Shown piece after piece: positions 6,970-15,528 of a stretch of 64,000 bases of DNA. The position numbers were made by a program, and so were the translations under genes. The notes beneath the pieces are model-generated. The model ran no database searches, was not told the origin of the DNA, and was given only the letters and a program-made list of their open reading frames with translations. This DNA comes from Desulfofustis glycolicus DSM 9705 (lineage in GTDB: Bacteria; Desulfobacterota; Desulfobulbia; Desulfobulbales; Desulfocapsaceae): NCBI RefSeq assembly GCF_900130015.1, contig NZ_FQXS01000017.1, positions 1 through 64,000 of the forward strand. Direction: 5' to 3'. The first letter of the stretch is position 1. Each line of letters begins with the position of its first letter.

Positions 6970-6991
6970 AGCAAGCTGTTAGTTTTATACT
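6962..6991 (+). promoter_or_regulatory. Candidate intI promoter
   Basis: TTGATC at 6962-6967 is followed after 18 bp by TATACT at 6986-6991. This would start transcription near 6998, about 56 bp before the chosen intI start. The -35 lies in the palindrome TTGATCAA, whose other strand serves the candidate cassette promoter. I could not find a convincing LexA box. Confidence 0.4.
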
Positions 6992-7053
6992 TCTGGGTAA
7001 CATTACTAGAAATCACATTATAGGCCTTATTTCCTATGGTGCCGGAGGCTGTC

Positions 7054-8430
7054 ATGCTGGTTGTGCCTGCAGAGACAAGAGTCAGGTATGCTGAGTTTCT
7101 CACTCAAAAAGGTGTAGCTCAGATATACGGAGAAAAATGCCAGAAATGGCTTCGTTACTATCTGGATTTTTGCGAGAAATATCGGTACGAGACGGCAACC
7201 AGTCGGGGACTGGATGCCTTTCTTGTGAAGTTAACGGTGAAAAAGCAAAATGATGCGGCCAGGAAAGAAGCTCAAAGGGCAGTTCAGCTTTACCTGGATT
7301 ATTTGATTACCAATAGAAGTGATAACCGTCACTCAAAGAGACCGGAAAAGCGTGATAGCGTATCCGCTGTAGGGAAGAAAACCATCGACAGGATTGGCGG
7401 TGGCGACAGAAATGCAAATGTTAAGATCGCACCCACTCCACCATCTATAACCGGCAAAGATCAAGGAAGCTCATGGAAAGCTGAATTCGCCGGTCTTGAG
7501 AATGCCATTCGGATGCGGCACTACTCCGACAATACGCTCAAGTCCTACAGGAAATATATCAGGGATTTTCAAACCTATACAAAATCACTGCATCCCGATC
7601 AATTGTCGGCTGAACACGTGAAAGCGTATCTCACTCACCTTGCCGTCAATAAAAAGGTGTCCGCCTCTACCCAGAACCTGGCCTTCAATTCCCTCCTCTT
7701 TTTCTTCAGACACGTACTGAACAGGGAATTCGGTACCATCGATGGCGTTGTGCGCGCCAAGAAAAGACCGTACATCCCGGTGGTGTTATCACGTGCGGAA
7801 ATCGACAAGATATTCAAGATGATCGATGAGCGGTATCTGCTCATTGTCAAATTGTTGTACGGTTGCGGATTACGCCTGTTTGAGTGTTTATCGTTGCGTG
7901 TTCACTGCCTGAATCTTGAAGAAGGGATTCTCACCGTTCATGATGGAAAAGGGAAAAAAGATCGCAGCGTCCCCTTACCCAACAGCCTGCAAGAAGATCT
8001 GCGGAGGCAGTTGGACATGGTTCATGACCAGCACAAAAAGGATATCGCCAAGGGATATGATGGAGTTTTCCTTTTTGACGCCTATGAATGGAAAGCGAAG
8101 AATAGTGCCCGTCAATTTATCTGGCAATGGCTCTTTCCCGCCCACAAGCTCACAACGGTAAAGGAAACTGGAGAGGTGAAGCGATTCCATGTCCATGAAA
8201 CCCATGTGCAAAGGGCCATCCGGCGGGCGGTGGACACGGCTTGCCTCACTAAAAGGGTCACGTCGCACACCTTCAGGCACAGCTTCGCGAGTCATCTTCT
8301 TCAAGCAAATTACGATATTCGAACCATTCAGGAGTTACTGGGACATAGCGATGTAAGGACAACCATGATTTACACTCATACAGTGAAGAGGAAGACGAAG
8401 AAGGAAGCAAAGAGCCCACTTGATTTTTAA
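7054..8430 (+). CDS. intI: Integron integrase (tyrosine recombinase) with N-terminal extension
   Basis: The product of 458 residues is a tyrosine recombinase. Catalytic residues are visible: Arg in GCGLRLFE near 272, Lys in GKGKKDR near 302, His-x-x-Arg in SHTFRHS near 405, His in LLGHSD near 430 and Tyr in MIYTH near 440. Between the two catalytic boxes lies the segment FHVHETHVQRAI, the additional region that separates integron integrases from XerC/XerD. Most IntI proteins are about 320-340 residues; here about 130 extra N-terminal residues resemble a second, degenerate core-binding domain (WLRYYLDFCEKY). The ATG at 7054 is preferred because GGAGG lies 6 bases before it; the ATG at 7036 has no ribosome binding site. 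It inserts and excises cassettes at attI and attC. Confidence 0.9.
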   Translation: MLVVPAETRVRYAEFLTQKGVAQIYGEKCQKWLRYYLDFCEKYRYETATSRGLDAFLVKLTVKKQNDAARKEAQRAVQLYLDYLITNRSDNRHSKRPEKRDSVSAVGKKTIDRIGGGDRNANVKIAPTPPSITGKDQGSSWKAEFAGLENAIRMRHYSDNTLKSYRKYIRDFQTYTKSLHPDQLSAEHVKAYLTHLAVNKKVSASTQNLAFNSLLFFFRHVLNREFGTIDGVVRAKKRPYIPVVLSRAEIDKIFKMIDERYLLIVKLLYGCGLRLFECLSLRVHCLNLEEGILTVHDGKGKKDRSVPLPNSLQEDLRRQLDMVHDQHKKDIAKGYDGVFLFDAYEWKAKNSARQFIWQWLFPAHKLTTVKETGEVKRFHVHETHVQRAIRRAVDTACLTKRVTSHTFRHSFASHLLQANYDIRTIQELLGHSDVRTTMIYTHTVKRKTKKEAKSPLDF

Positions 8431-8729
8431 TATGTTCACTGGCGATACTGCTGTGAAAAAACTGTACTGATTCCAGATCGGTCAGCGCCGAAATCCTGAC
8501 GACCTAAAAGAGCATCTCGAATGAGCGTCCGGCATGAACGTTGTTTCTGCCAGCCGGGCGAGTAGTTTGAAAATGAACCTGTTTCACCTCGATCAGGGTC
8601 AGTAATCGTCAGATTCTGTCATTTCTGCGTAACCTGTTGACGTGCTTCCGGCAACAGCTAAAGAGATGAGCAGGAATGCCTGTCTTTTCTTTGATTCGGT
8701 ATCATAATCTTTTTCAGGAGACGAACAGT

Positions 8730-9587
8730 ATGAACAGAAAGGTATGCTTTTCTCTTTTGTGGGTCGCCATTTTCGCTCTGGTTTCGACTACGGCAGCCGC
8801 ACAACAGTATGCCGCTGTGTATGGGGCCGGCCTGAACAGCTTTTCCCTTGCCACCGGTAGCCCTGGAGAACTCGGCTTGCTCAAGGTTCTTGGAGAAGCC
8901 TTCGCCGACCAGGAAGACGCACAGCTCAAGTGGAAAAAGGCGGGATCCGGAGCGTCGTTGAAGCTTTTGCAGGAAAAGCAGGTTGATATGATCATGGTTC
9001 ACGCTCCCGCCGCCGAAAAAAAGGCGGTCGCCGATGGGTGGGCCAGAAAAAGAACCTTGATCGGGTCTAACGAATTTTTCATCGTCGGCCCGGAAACCGA
9101 CCCGGCCGGCATCGCCGACGCCCCTGACGTAGCCGACGCCTATGGCCGAATTGCCGCCGCACAGGCAAAATTTTTCTCGCGCGGCGACAACTCCGGCACC
9201 CATAAAAAAGAACTGGCCATATGGGCAAAAGCCGGCATCACGCCTGCAGGCGAATGGTATGTCGTTACCAATGATTTCATGACCGCCACGCTCAAACGCG
9301 CCAACGATGAAGGCGGCTATTTCATGACCGACAGCAGCACCTGGATTGCCGAGAAGAGCAATATGCCGGGTCTCGGTGTGCTCTTTAAAGGGGACAAGTT
9401 CATCGTCAACACCTATCATGCGCTCTGTCAGCCGGAGAATGCGACCCCGGGCGCCAACACTGCGGCACGATTCATTGACTTTGTCGCCTCAGATGCAGGC
9501 CAGACCATCATCCGCGAGTTCGGCATGGCCGAGTACGGAGAAGGACTGTACAACGACGCTGCCTACGCACAGCAGTTCGACGATTAA
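8730..9587 (+). CDS. Tungstate-type ABC transporter substrate-binding protein (TupA-like), orphan
   Basis: The 285-residue protein has a signal peptide (residues 1-22, ending TTAAA) and a periplasmic binding fold. SRGDNSGTHKKE and the following AGEWYV segment are characteristic of TupA, which binds tungstate, and the wider molybdate/tungstate binding group. The start at 8730 has CAGGAG nine bases upstream; the longer frame would place residues before the signal peptide. No permease (TupB) or ATPase (TupC) gene is near, so the partner transporter must be elsewhere or absent. Tungsten use suits an anaerobe with tungsten-dependent oxidoreductases or formate dehydrogenases. Confidence 0.8.
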   Translation: MNRKVCFSLLWVAIFALVSTTAAAQQYAAVYGAGLNSFSLATGSPGELGLLKVLGEAFADQEDAQLKWKKAGSGASLKLLQEKQVDMIMVHAPAAEKKAVADGWARKRTLIGSNEFFIVGPETDPAGIADAPDVADAYGRIAAAQAKFFSRGDNSGTHKKELAIWAKAGITPAGEWYVVTNDFMTATLKRANDEGGYFMTDSSTWIAEKSNMPGLGVLFKGDKFIVNTYHALCQPENATPGANTAARFIDFVASDAGQTIIREFGMAEYGEGLYNDAAYAQQFDD

Positions 9588-9626
9588 CGAGGAGATACAC
9601 CGGGCCGAAAAGCAGCCGAGCCCTCG

Positions 9627-10418
9627 TTACCGGCTGCTCCCATGTTTCCGTTGAGGGCGCTCATACCAATACCTGCACAGCCGGCGCGAGAACACGGCAA
9701 ACGGCATGAGCGCCATGAAAAAGATCCAGCCGACAATCTGCGCATCTGAATACCAGCGCAATTTCCTGGCCGAAGTGGTGACGGGTGGGTCGGTGATGAT
9801 GACGAATGTCTGTCCGCGGGTTCGTCCCCATTTCCTGAGGTCACGCGACAGCAGGACTTCTTCGGCGGCATACAGCCTGAGGTCAAAGCCGCCGACTGCC
9901 TGGAAGGCATCGCGGCGGCAAAAGAAGAAACTGCCTGCCGCGGTACGGGTGAGCAGGGATATCCGCTTCCAGAGACCGAGAGCGAAACGGCCGACACCAC
10001 TGGTCTCCCCCTCGAAATGAACCACGGCGCCGCCGCCGACGCAGAGTCCGCCACGAAGCAGGTGGAGTGCTTTAGTCAGCAACGGTGGCTCGATTCGGGT
10101 GTCCGCATCGACAAAGATCAGAAATTCCGCCTTGCTAGCTGCGACTCCTGCGTTACGGGCCCGGGCGATCTGATTGACCGGCTCATACACGACGCGGTCT
10201 GCTCCACCGGCTTTCGCCACCGCAGATGTATCATCGCTTGAATGGTTATCAACCACGATGCACTCGCCGGGGAGACCCTGAGTGGCCATGGCCCGACGCA
10301 CCGCGACCAGGGTAGCGGGCAGTTCCTGCGCTTCGTTGTAGGCGGGAATGATGATCGCATAAACGGGCGACTGCCTGGATGAGCGGTGGCAGTCAGCCCC
10401 ATCTCTGGGGCTGGTCAT
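9627..10418 (-). CDS. Glycosyltransferase family 2
   Basis: The 263-residue protein has a GT-A fold signature. YAIIIPAYNEAQELPATL opens the nucleotide-binding region, FVDADTR supplies the DxD metal-binding motif, and GGFDLRLYAAEEVLLSRDL matches the acceptor-side ED motif. A hydrophobic stretch near the C-terminus (IVGWIFFMALMPFAVFS) may anchor it to the membrane. Its ATG overlaps the stop codon of the hybrid histidine kinase (ATGA), so it is the third gene of an operon with the kinase and the solute-binding lipoprotein. The acceptor is unknown. Confidence 0.85.
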   Translation of the reverse strand: MTSPRDGADCHRSSRQSPVYAIIIPAYNEAQELPATLVAVRRAMATQGLPGECIVVDNHSSDDTSAVAKAGGADRVVYEPVNQIARARNAGVAASKAEFLIFVDADTRIEPPLLTKALHLLRGGLCVGGGAVVHFEGETSGVGRFALGLWKRISLLTRTAAGSFFFCRRDAFQAVGGFDLRLYAAEEVLLSRDLRKWGRTRGQTFVIITDPPVTTSARKLRWYSDAQIVGWIFFMALMPFAVFSRRLCRYWYERPQRKHGSSR

Positions 10419-13105
10419 GACGCAGTTCCCAACGTTTTGCCGATGACACGGGCCAGTTCCTCAACAACGTAGGGTTTTGAAAGAGCTGCCGAGAAACCGT
10501 ATCGGTCGTAACAGGCGATGACCGGGTCGTTGGAATAGCCGCTCGAGACGACCACCTTTACCGACGGGTCGATCCCCCTGATCTCCCGCAGGGTTTCCTC
10601 ACCGCCTTTGCCGCCGGGAATGGTCAGATCGAGGATGATCAGATCCGGCGGGCTGCCATTGGCGATTGCCTGCCTAAATCTTGCCAGGCACTCGTCCCCG
10701 TCCCGAGCGCATTCCACCTGATGACCGAGCGCCTCGAGCATTGAGGTGGTAACGTTGAGGATCATCTCATCATCGTCCATCAGCAGGATACGGGCTGGTT
10801 GTGTCTCTCCGGCCAGGAACCTGCTCTTTTCCGAGCAGGCTGCAGGTGATGTGTCGGCCGGCAGAAACAGCGTGAACACCGAACCGACACCGGGGATGGA
10901 GGTAACCGTGACGTGTCCGTCATGTTTATTGATGATGGACAGGGTAATTGCCAAGCCGAGGCCGCTGCCCTCCCGTTTGGTGGAAAAATAGGGGTCGAAG
11001 ATCTTTTCGACAACGGTGGCAGGAATGCCCACGCCGGTATCGGAAATCGATATCTTGACGTAGGACCGCAATGGATCCAATGCCGGATCAGCGGCAGACG
11101 GATCGGCAACGTTTTCACAGCTAAGGTCAATAATACCGCCGCCAGGCATCGCCTGGCTGGCGTTGATGACCAGATTCTGGATCACCTGGCTGAGCTGGCC
11201 GCGGTCAGCCCTGACCATCCAAAGGCCCTCGGCGAAATGGTAACGACAGGTTGTCGTACTCCCGTGCAAAACGAATTCGGCCGAATCCCTGATCAGCTCT
11301 TTCAATGATGTCTGTTCCTTGACCGGCTCCCCGCCCTTGGCAAAGGTGAGTAACTGCTGGGTCAACGCCTGGGCGCGAATAGTCGCTTTTTTCGCAGCGG
11401 AAAGGAGGAGTCTCGTTTTCTGGGGCACCTTCACATCGAGCAACGACAGGCTGATATTACCCAGAATGGCAGTCAATATATTGTTAAAATCATGAGCTAT
11501 TCCCCCTGCCAACACGCCGGTGGACTCAAGTTTCTTGACCTTGAGCGCCTCCTGTTCGAGCCGCAGTTTATCAGTAATATCATCCACCAGGCAGAGCATT
11601 CCCACCGTTTCATCGGCCACGTTGGTCAGGGGGGTGTTGTACCAGTTGCAGGTGATTATCCTGCCGGATTTGGTGATGTTGTCGTTTTGGTTGCGGGTCG
11701 ACCGCCGGCTTTCCAATAGTGTACTGAAAACGGCCTCCACCTCGGCCTTTGCTGAATCGGGCAGAATCATCCGGGCAGGTGCACCGATGGCTTCGTCTCG
11801 GTTGAAGCCGAAAATCTTTTCACAACTGTGGTTCCACTCCCGGATCACAAAATCCCGGTCGAAAATAACGATGCCCAACGGCGATTGCGACACAATGTTC
11901 ATCAGCCGCTCGCTACTGGCGCGCAATGCCTCTTCGGTATCGCGATGCTCGGCAATTTCCCGCTCCAGATTGGCGGTCCGCCGATCTACCAGTTCTTCCA
12001 GATGATCACGGTAATTTTCGATATGCCGGAAACTGCCGCGCAATCGTGCAGTCATTTCGTTGAACAGGTGGCCGAGCTTGCCCAGATCATCATCGCCGGT
12101 CACGCTCACCGAGGTGTCGAGATTGCCGTCCACAATTTGCTGAGCCGACATGCGCAATGCGTTGACCGGTCGGCTGATCAGGTTGGACAAGGTGATGACG
12201 GCTGCTATGCCGACAAGTACCGCAACCACGGAAATAATCGCGGAAACCAGGCGCAGGAAGGAGAGCTGTTCCTCGGTTTGCCGCCGGGACAGGTCGAGAA
12301 ACCGAGATAAGGAGGAGGAAAACTCGCCGAGCGAAACCGGTACCAGACGGGCGGCTTCGCTCGCCTTCTCCTGTTCGTCGACAAACCGTAAGAAAATATC
12401 CAGATAAACACCGGTAGCCCGAGAAATACGAAACGCCTGCAGTTTCTCCGTATTGTTCGATGCACGGTTTTCCATCACCCCGGCCTGGGCAATGATCGTC
12501 GTGGCCAGCCCTTGAACCCGTTCGACCGCTTCGCCTGAGTAGCTCAGGAAGTAATCCTTCTCAGCCAACAGCAGTGAGCCGATGGTAAATTGCAGGCGCT
12601 TGGCAATGGACGAATCGGACACTGGAACATCTTCCGGATCCAGTCGCGCTCCACCCCGTTTGCCAGCCTCTACCAGGTTCTCGGTATAGGCAAAGAGCCG
12701 CTCTGATTCTTTCAGCATCCGGCTTTTCATCGCTTCCATGGCGACCAGCGAACGATTGAACTCGGTGAAATGCTCCTTGTAGTTCGTTAGCGCGGCCAGC
12801 AACGAGGTGATGGCTGCCTGCTGCTCCCCCGCAGGCACGGTGCCGTACCGTGCTTCCAGCTGTGCCCTGATGCTGCCGATGGTGTCCCTGACTACCCGCG
12901 ATTGTTCAAGCGTTTCCATCCTGCGAAATAGCTGCTCGTCATGGACCATCTGGTTGAACTGGCGCTCGAGACGAGTGGTAAATGAAAAGAGCTGATCTTG
13001 CTTGGACAGGACCCGATCGACACCCCACCAATTGGTCAGGGCAAGGACGATGATCAGGAATAAAAGAGAAGAGAAAGCGATAGCGAGCTTGGCGCGAAAT
13101 GACAT
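10415..13105 (-). CDS. Hybrid sensor histidine kinase with PAS and receiver domains
   Basis: Domains run in this order in the 896-residue product: transmembrane helix (about 8-26), long helical periplasmic sensor (30-280), second transmembrane helix (285-308), HAMP (308-365) with a coiled coil, PAS (about 395-510), HisKA with GGIAHDFNN (phospho-His near 536), HATPase with DTGVGIP and GSGLGLA, and a C-terminal receiver with DDDE, phospho-Asp in ILDLTIPGG (near 825) and Lys in SKPY. The start at 13105 puts the first helix at the N-terminus; longer versions extend back into the upstream gene. It lies 40 bp after a solute-binding lipoprotein gene, which suggests that protein presents the ligand. 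It passes phosphate within itself and probably onward to a phosphotransfer protein elsewhere. Confidence 0.88.
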   Translation of the reverse strand: MSFRAKLAIAFSSLLFLIIVLALTNWWGVDRVLSKQDQLFSFTTRLERQFNQMVHDEQLFRRMETLEQSRVVRDTIGSIRAQLEARYGTVPAGEQQAAITSLLAALTNYKEHFTEFNRSLVAMEAMKSRMLKESERLFAYTENLVEAGKRGGARLDPEDVPVSDSSIAKRLQFTIGSLLLAEKDYFLSYSGEAVERVQGLATTIIAQAGVMENRASNNTEKLQAFRISRATGVYLDIFLRFVDEQEKASEAARLVPVSLGEFSSSLSRFLDLSRRQTEEQLSFLRLVSAIISVVAVLVGIAAVITLSNLISRPVNALRMSAQQIVDGNLDTSVSVTGDDDLGKLGHLFNEMTARLRGSFRHIENYRDHLEELVDRRTANLEREIAEHRDTEEALRASSERLMNIVSQSPLGIVIFDRDFVIREWNHSCEKIFGFNRDEAIGAPARMILPDSAKAEVEAVFSTLLESRRSTRNQNDNITKSGRIITCNWYNTPLTNVADETVGMLCLVDDITDKLRLEQEALKVKKLESTGVLAGGIAHDFNNILTAILGNISLSLLDVKVPQKTRLLLSAAKKATIRAQALTQQLLTFAKGGEPVKEQTSLKELIRDSAEFVLHGSTTTCRYHFAEGLWMVRADRGQLSQVIQNLVINASQAMPGGGIIDLSCENVADPSAADPALDPLRSYVKISISDTGVGIPATVVEKIFDPYFSTKREGSGLGLAITLSIINKHDGHVTVTSIPGVGSVFTLFLPADTSPAACSEKSRFLAGETQPARILLMDDDEMILNVTTSMLEALGHQVECARDGDECLARFRQAIANGSPPDLIILDLTIPGGKGGEETLREIRGIDPSVKVVVSSGYSNDPVIACYDRYGFSAALSKPYVVEELARVIGKTLGTAS

Positions 13106-13145
13106 GGATGACGGCCGTCGTGTCAGCAGTAAGCAGGTGTGCGGG

Positions 13146-14441
13146 TCACTGCTCGGATAGTTTGGCGGTCTCGCTCGCCAGTTCCCGCAAAATAGCCCGG
13201 TATTGGTCGGGGTACGCCAGCAGCTCGATAAAACTGTCCATGCCTTTCTCGGCAACCAGCGGCGACGAGGCCAGATCGTAGTTAAAAACCCACTCCTCGC
13301 TCTGTTGAATCGCCGTGAACAGCCGCTGCTTGAACGGTGTATAGAAATCTTGCGGGACATCGCTGCTTGGCGCCAACGCGCCCGATCCCCGGCTCATCTG
13401 CTGCTGTGGTTCGTTCTCGGAAAAATAGGTAATGACCTCCTTGGCAAATTCGTGGTTCAGGGACTCCCGGGTAAGCACAATACCATCGATCGGGCCGACC
13501 GAACTGTCGGGCAGAGTCGTGTCGATCACTGGAAAAACGAAGAAATCAAAATCCACCTCGGGTTCAAGATGGCACGGGCTGCCGGTGAACGTCTGAATCG
13601 CCCAGGTACCCATCAGTGTAGCGGCCGCCTCACCTCGGCAGACACGCTCTGCGGCTTCCGCCCAGTCGATCGAGACGGAATCGGCGTTGAAATACCCCTG
13701 CTCGACCAATTCCGACCAGATTCGGTAGGTGTTGACGACTTCGGGATCGGTATACAACGCCTCACCGGCCATCAGCGCGGCACGATAGCGCGGACCGGCA
13801 GTACGCAGGAGCAGATAATCAAACCAGAATTGCGCCGGCCAGCGCTCCCTGGCTCCCAGGGCAAAAGCGGTAATGCCCCTGCCCTGCATAACCCCGCACC
13901 ATGCCAGCAACTCTGTCCAGGTAGTCGGCGGTGTCAGGTCTGCTTGTTCAGCAAGTCGCTTATTATAAAAAAATACTACGAGATGCTGGGTAATCGGCAG
14001 GAGATATTTGTTGCCGTTATAGGTGCAGGCCGCATCGGCGATCGACTTGGGGAAGCGCCGGTCGAGTCCTGTTTGCCGCCACAGGTCATCGATCGGCTCG
14101 AGTTGTCCCTGATCAACCAGGGCTTGGGTCCGGGCGCCCGCCCAATAGGTAAAGAGCTCGGGGGGACTCCCCTTATCCAGCGTGGAGTGGATCATGGTTT
14201 TGAAAGCTTCATGGTCGAGCGGATGCGCAACCAGCCGCCGATTGTGATGGCGTTCGTTGACGGTTGCCACCATGTCGTCCAGTCCGCCGCTCAGTTCCCC
14301 GGAAAAATAATGATACAGACTGATCTCCGGTATACTCTGCTGTTCCGGCGGGCTCTGTTCCCGTTCACACCCTGCCAGACAACCGGCCAGAATCGCTGAC
14401 AGCGCCACACTTATCAGCAATTGGTCACACCAGTGTTTCAT
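13146..14441 (-). CDS. Extracellular solute-binding lipoprotein (family 1, sugar type)
   Basis: The 431-residue protein begins with a lipoprotein signal peptide (lipobox LAGC near residue 21). It has the fold typical of family 1 sugar-binding proteins, including TYWAGARTQALVDQG, PITQHLVVFFYNKRLAEQ and the GEAAATLMGTWA segment. A ribosome binding site (AGGATGG) precedes the ATG at 14441. No ABC permease or ATPase genes are adjacent; instead the next genes encode a hybrid histidine kinase and a glycosyltransferase. A likely role is ligand capture for signalling, as in periplasmic binding proteins that present a sugar to a sensor kinase. Confidence 0.82.
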   Translation of the reverse strand: MKHWCDQLLISVALSAILAGCLAGCEREQSPPEQQSIPEISLYHYFSGELSGGLDDMVATVNERHHNRRLVAHPLDHEAFKTMIHSTLDKGSPPELFTYWAGARTQALVDQGQLEPIDDLWRQTGLDRRFPKSIADAACTYNGNKYLLPITQHLVVFFYNKRLAEQADLTPPTTWTELLAWCGVMQGRGITAFALGARERWPAQFWFDYLLLRTAGPRYRAALMAGEALYTDPEVVNTYRIWSELVEQGYFNADSVSIDWAEAAERVCRGEAAATLMGTWAIQTFTGSPCHLEPEVDFDFFVFPVIDTTLPDSSVGPIDGIVLTRESLNHEFAKEVITYFSENEPQQQMSRGSGALAPSSDVPQDFYTPFKQRLFTAIQQSEEWVFNYDLASSPLVAEKGMDSFIELLAYPDQYRAILRELASETAKLSEQ

Positions 14442-14587
14442 TGTTCCATCCTGGTTAAATCCCCCGGTCAAGACCATCCGCTCCACTGTTCAAGCGTATC
14501 AAAAAACGCTGGGACAATGAAGGGAAACCTTCGCTGACACCGCTCCCCGTCCGCATAGCGTGGCAACCGGAACAAGACGCCTCTGCT

Positions 14588-15523
14588 CTAGAGCGAATCG
14601 TAATAGGCGATCATTCGCCTGCGCATGGCCTGGTCCGGCAGTCGGCCGAATCCTGCTTCCATGTTGTCCTTCATGTGATGCACCTTGGAAGTGGCTGGAA
14701 TCAAGCAGGTAACAGCCGGATGAGCGGCAATAAACTTGAGGAAGAACTGTGCCCAACTGCGACATCCCAACTCCTCGCTCCAGTCCGGAAGAGTTGCTCC
14801 TTTCACTTTGCGAAATAATTCACCGCGCTGAAACGGCCGATTGATCAGTGTAGCGATACCCGAATCGGCGGCAAGGGGTAACAGCCTTTGTTCGGCAACC
14901 CAATCCTCCAGGTTGTAGGTGAACTGTACAAAATCAAACGGTTCCGTTTTTAGAATGTGCTCGAGATCCTGATGAAAGCGACCGTGCGAGGTGGTGATTC
15001 CAATGTAGCGGAATCGGCCCTGCTCTTTCCAGTCACGCAGGATCGGCAGGTGGGTTCGCCAGTCGCGCAGATTGTGGATCTGCATCAGGTCCATTACGTC
15101 GACCCCGATGCGTTCTATCGACTGCCTCATCTGCTCAATTCCGCTCTGCCGACCGTCGGTCCAGACCTTGGTGGCCGCAAAAACCTCCTTCTGGTTCCCG
15201 GTAGTCCGGAGCAACTCGCCCAGCACCGATTCGGAGCGACCATACATCGGCGAAGAGTCTATCAGCCTGCCGCCGTTGTCAAAAAAGGCCTGTATGACCT
15301 CGACAAGCTGTTCCTTTTTTGCCGGATCGTTGCCGACGTCAAAGGTTCCCCAGGTCCCCATGCCCATTACAGGCAGCATTTCACCGGAAGAAGGGATGGC
15401 CCGCTGAATCAACGGGCTTTTCTGTCCCAACACCTCCATCGGCGGCAGCAACAACGAAGCTGCAAGGACGCCACTTCCCAGAAGAAATGTTCGCCTGGTG
15501 AGACATACGGAGCGCGTATTCAT
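14588..15523 (-). CDS. Tat-exported aldo/keto reductase
   Basis: The 311-residue protein begins with a twin-arginine signal (LTRRTFLLGSGVLAASLLL), so it should be exported folded with its cofactor. The aldo/keto reductase tetrad is present: Asp in LIDSS, Tyr in PMYGRSE, Lys in ATKVW and His in LMQIHN. The substrate is unknown; exported family members have been linked to oxidised lipids and sugars. It lies just downstream of the transporter gene at 15529-16899 with 5 bp between them, so the two are co-transcribed. Confidence 0.85.
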   Translation of the reverse strand: MNTRSVCLTRRTFLLGSGVLAASLLLPPMEVLGQKSPLIQRAIPSSGEMLPVMGMGTWGTFDVGNDPAKKEQLVEVIQAFFDNGGRLIDSSPMYGRSESVLGELLRTTGNQKEVFAATKVWTDGRQSGIEQMRQSIERIGVDVMDLMQIHNLRDWRTHLPILRDWKEQGRFRYIGITTSHGRFHQDLEHILKTEPFDFVQFTYNLEDWVAEQRLLPLAADSGIATLINRPFQRGELFRKVKGATLPDWSEELGCRSWAQFFLKFIAAHPAVTCLIPATSKVHHMKDNMEAGFGRLPDQAMRRRMIAYYDSL

Positions 15524-15528
15524 ATCAA

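Larger units (their letters stand above)
1..8430. mobile_element. Chromosomal integron: intI plus cassette array (left end outside window)
   Basis: An integron-type integrase gene on the plus strand at the right end is preceded by an array in which every gene lies on the minus strand and reads away from it. This is the standard geometry in which cassettes insert at attI beside intI. Sites with paired RYYYAAC and GTTRRRY core boxes and internal complementary arms separate the genes at 113-236, 4062-4174, 4723-4802 and 5799-5871, and inside three copies of a 133-bp unit. The cassette genes are much richer in AT than the rest of the window, especially 225-4023, as expected for genes collected from different donors. 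The array runs off the left edge, so its full length is unknown. Confidence 0.85.

Noticed and set aside
1-8430. CRISPR array
   Set aside because: The repeats are 133 bp, widely spaced, with core boxes and genes between them; they are integron units.
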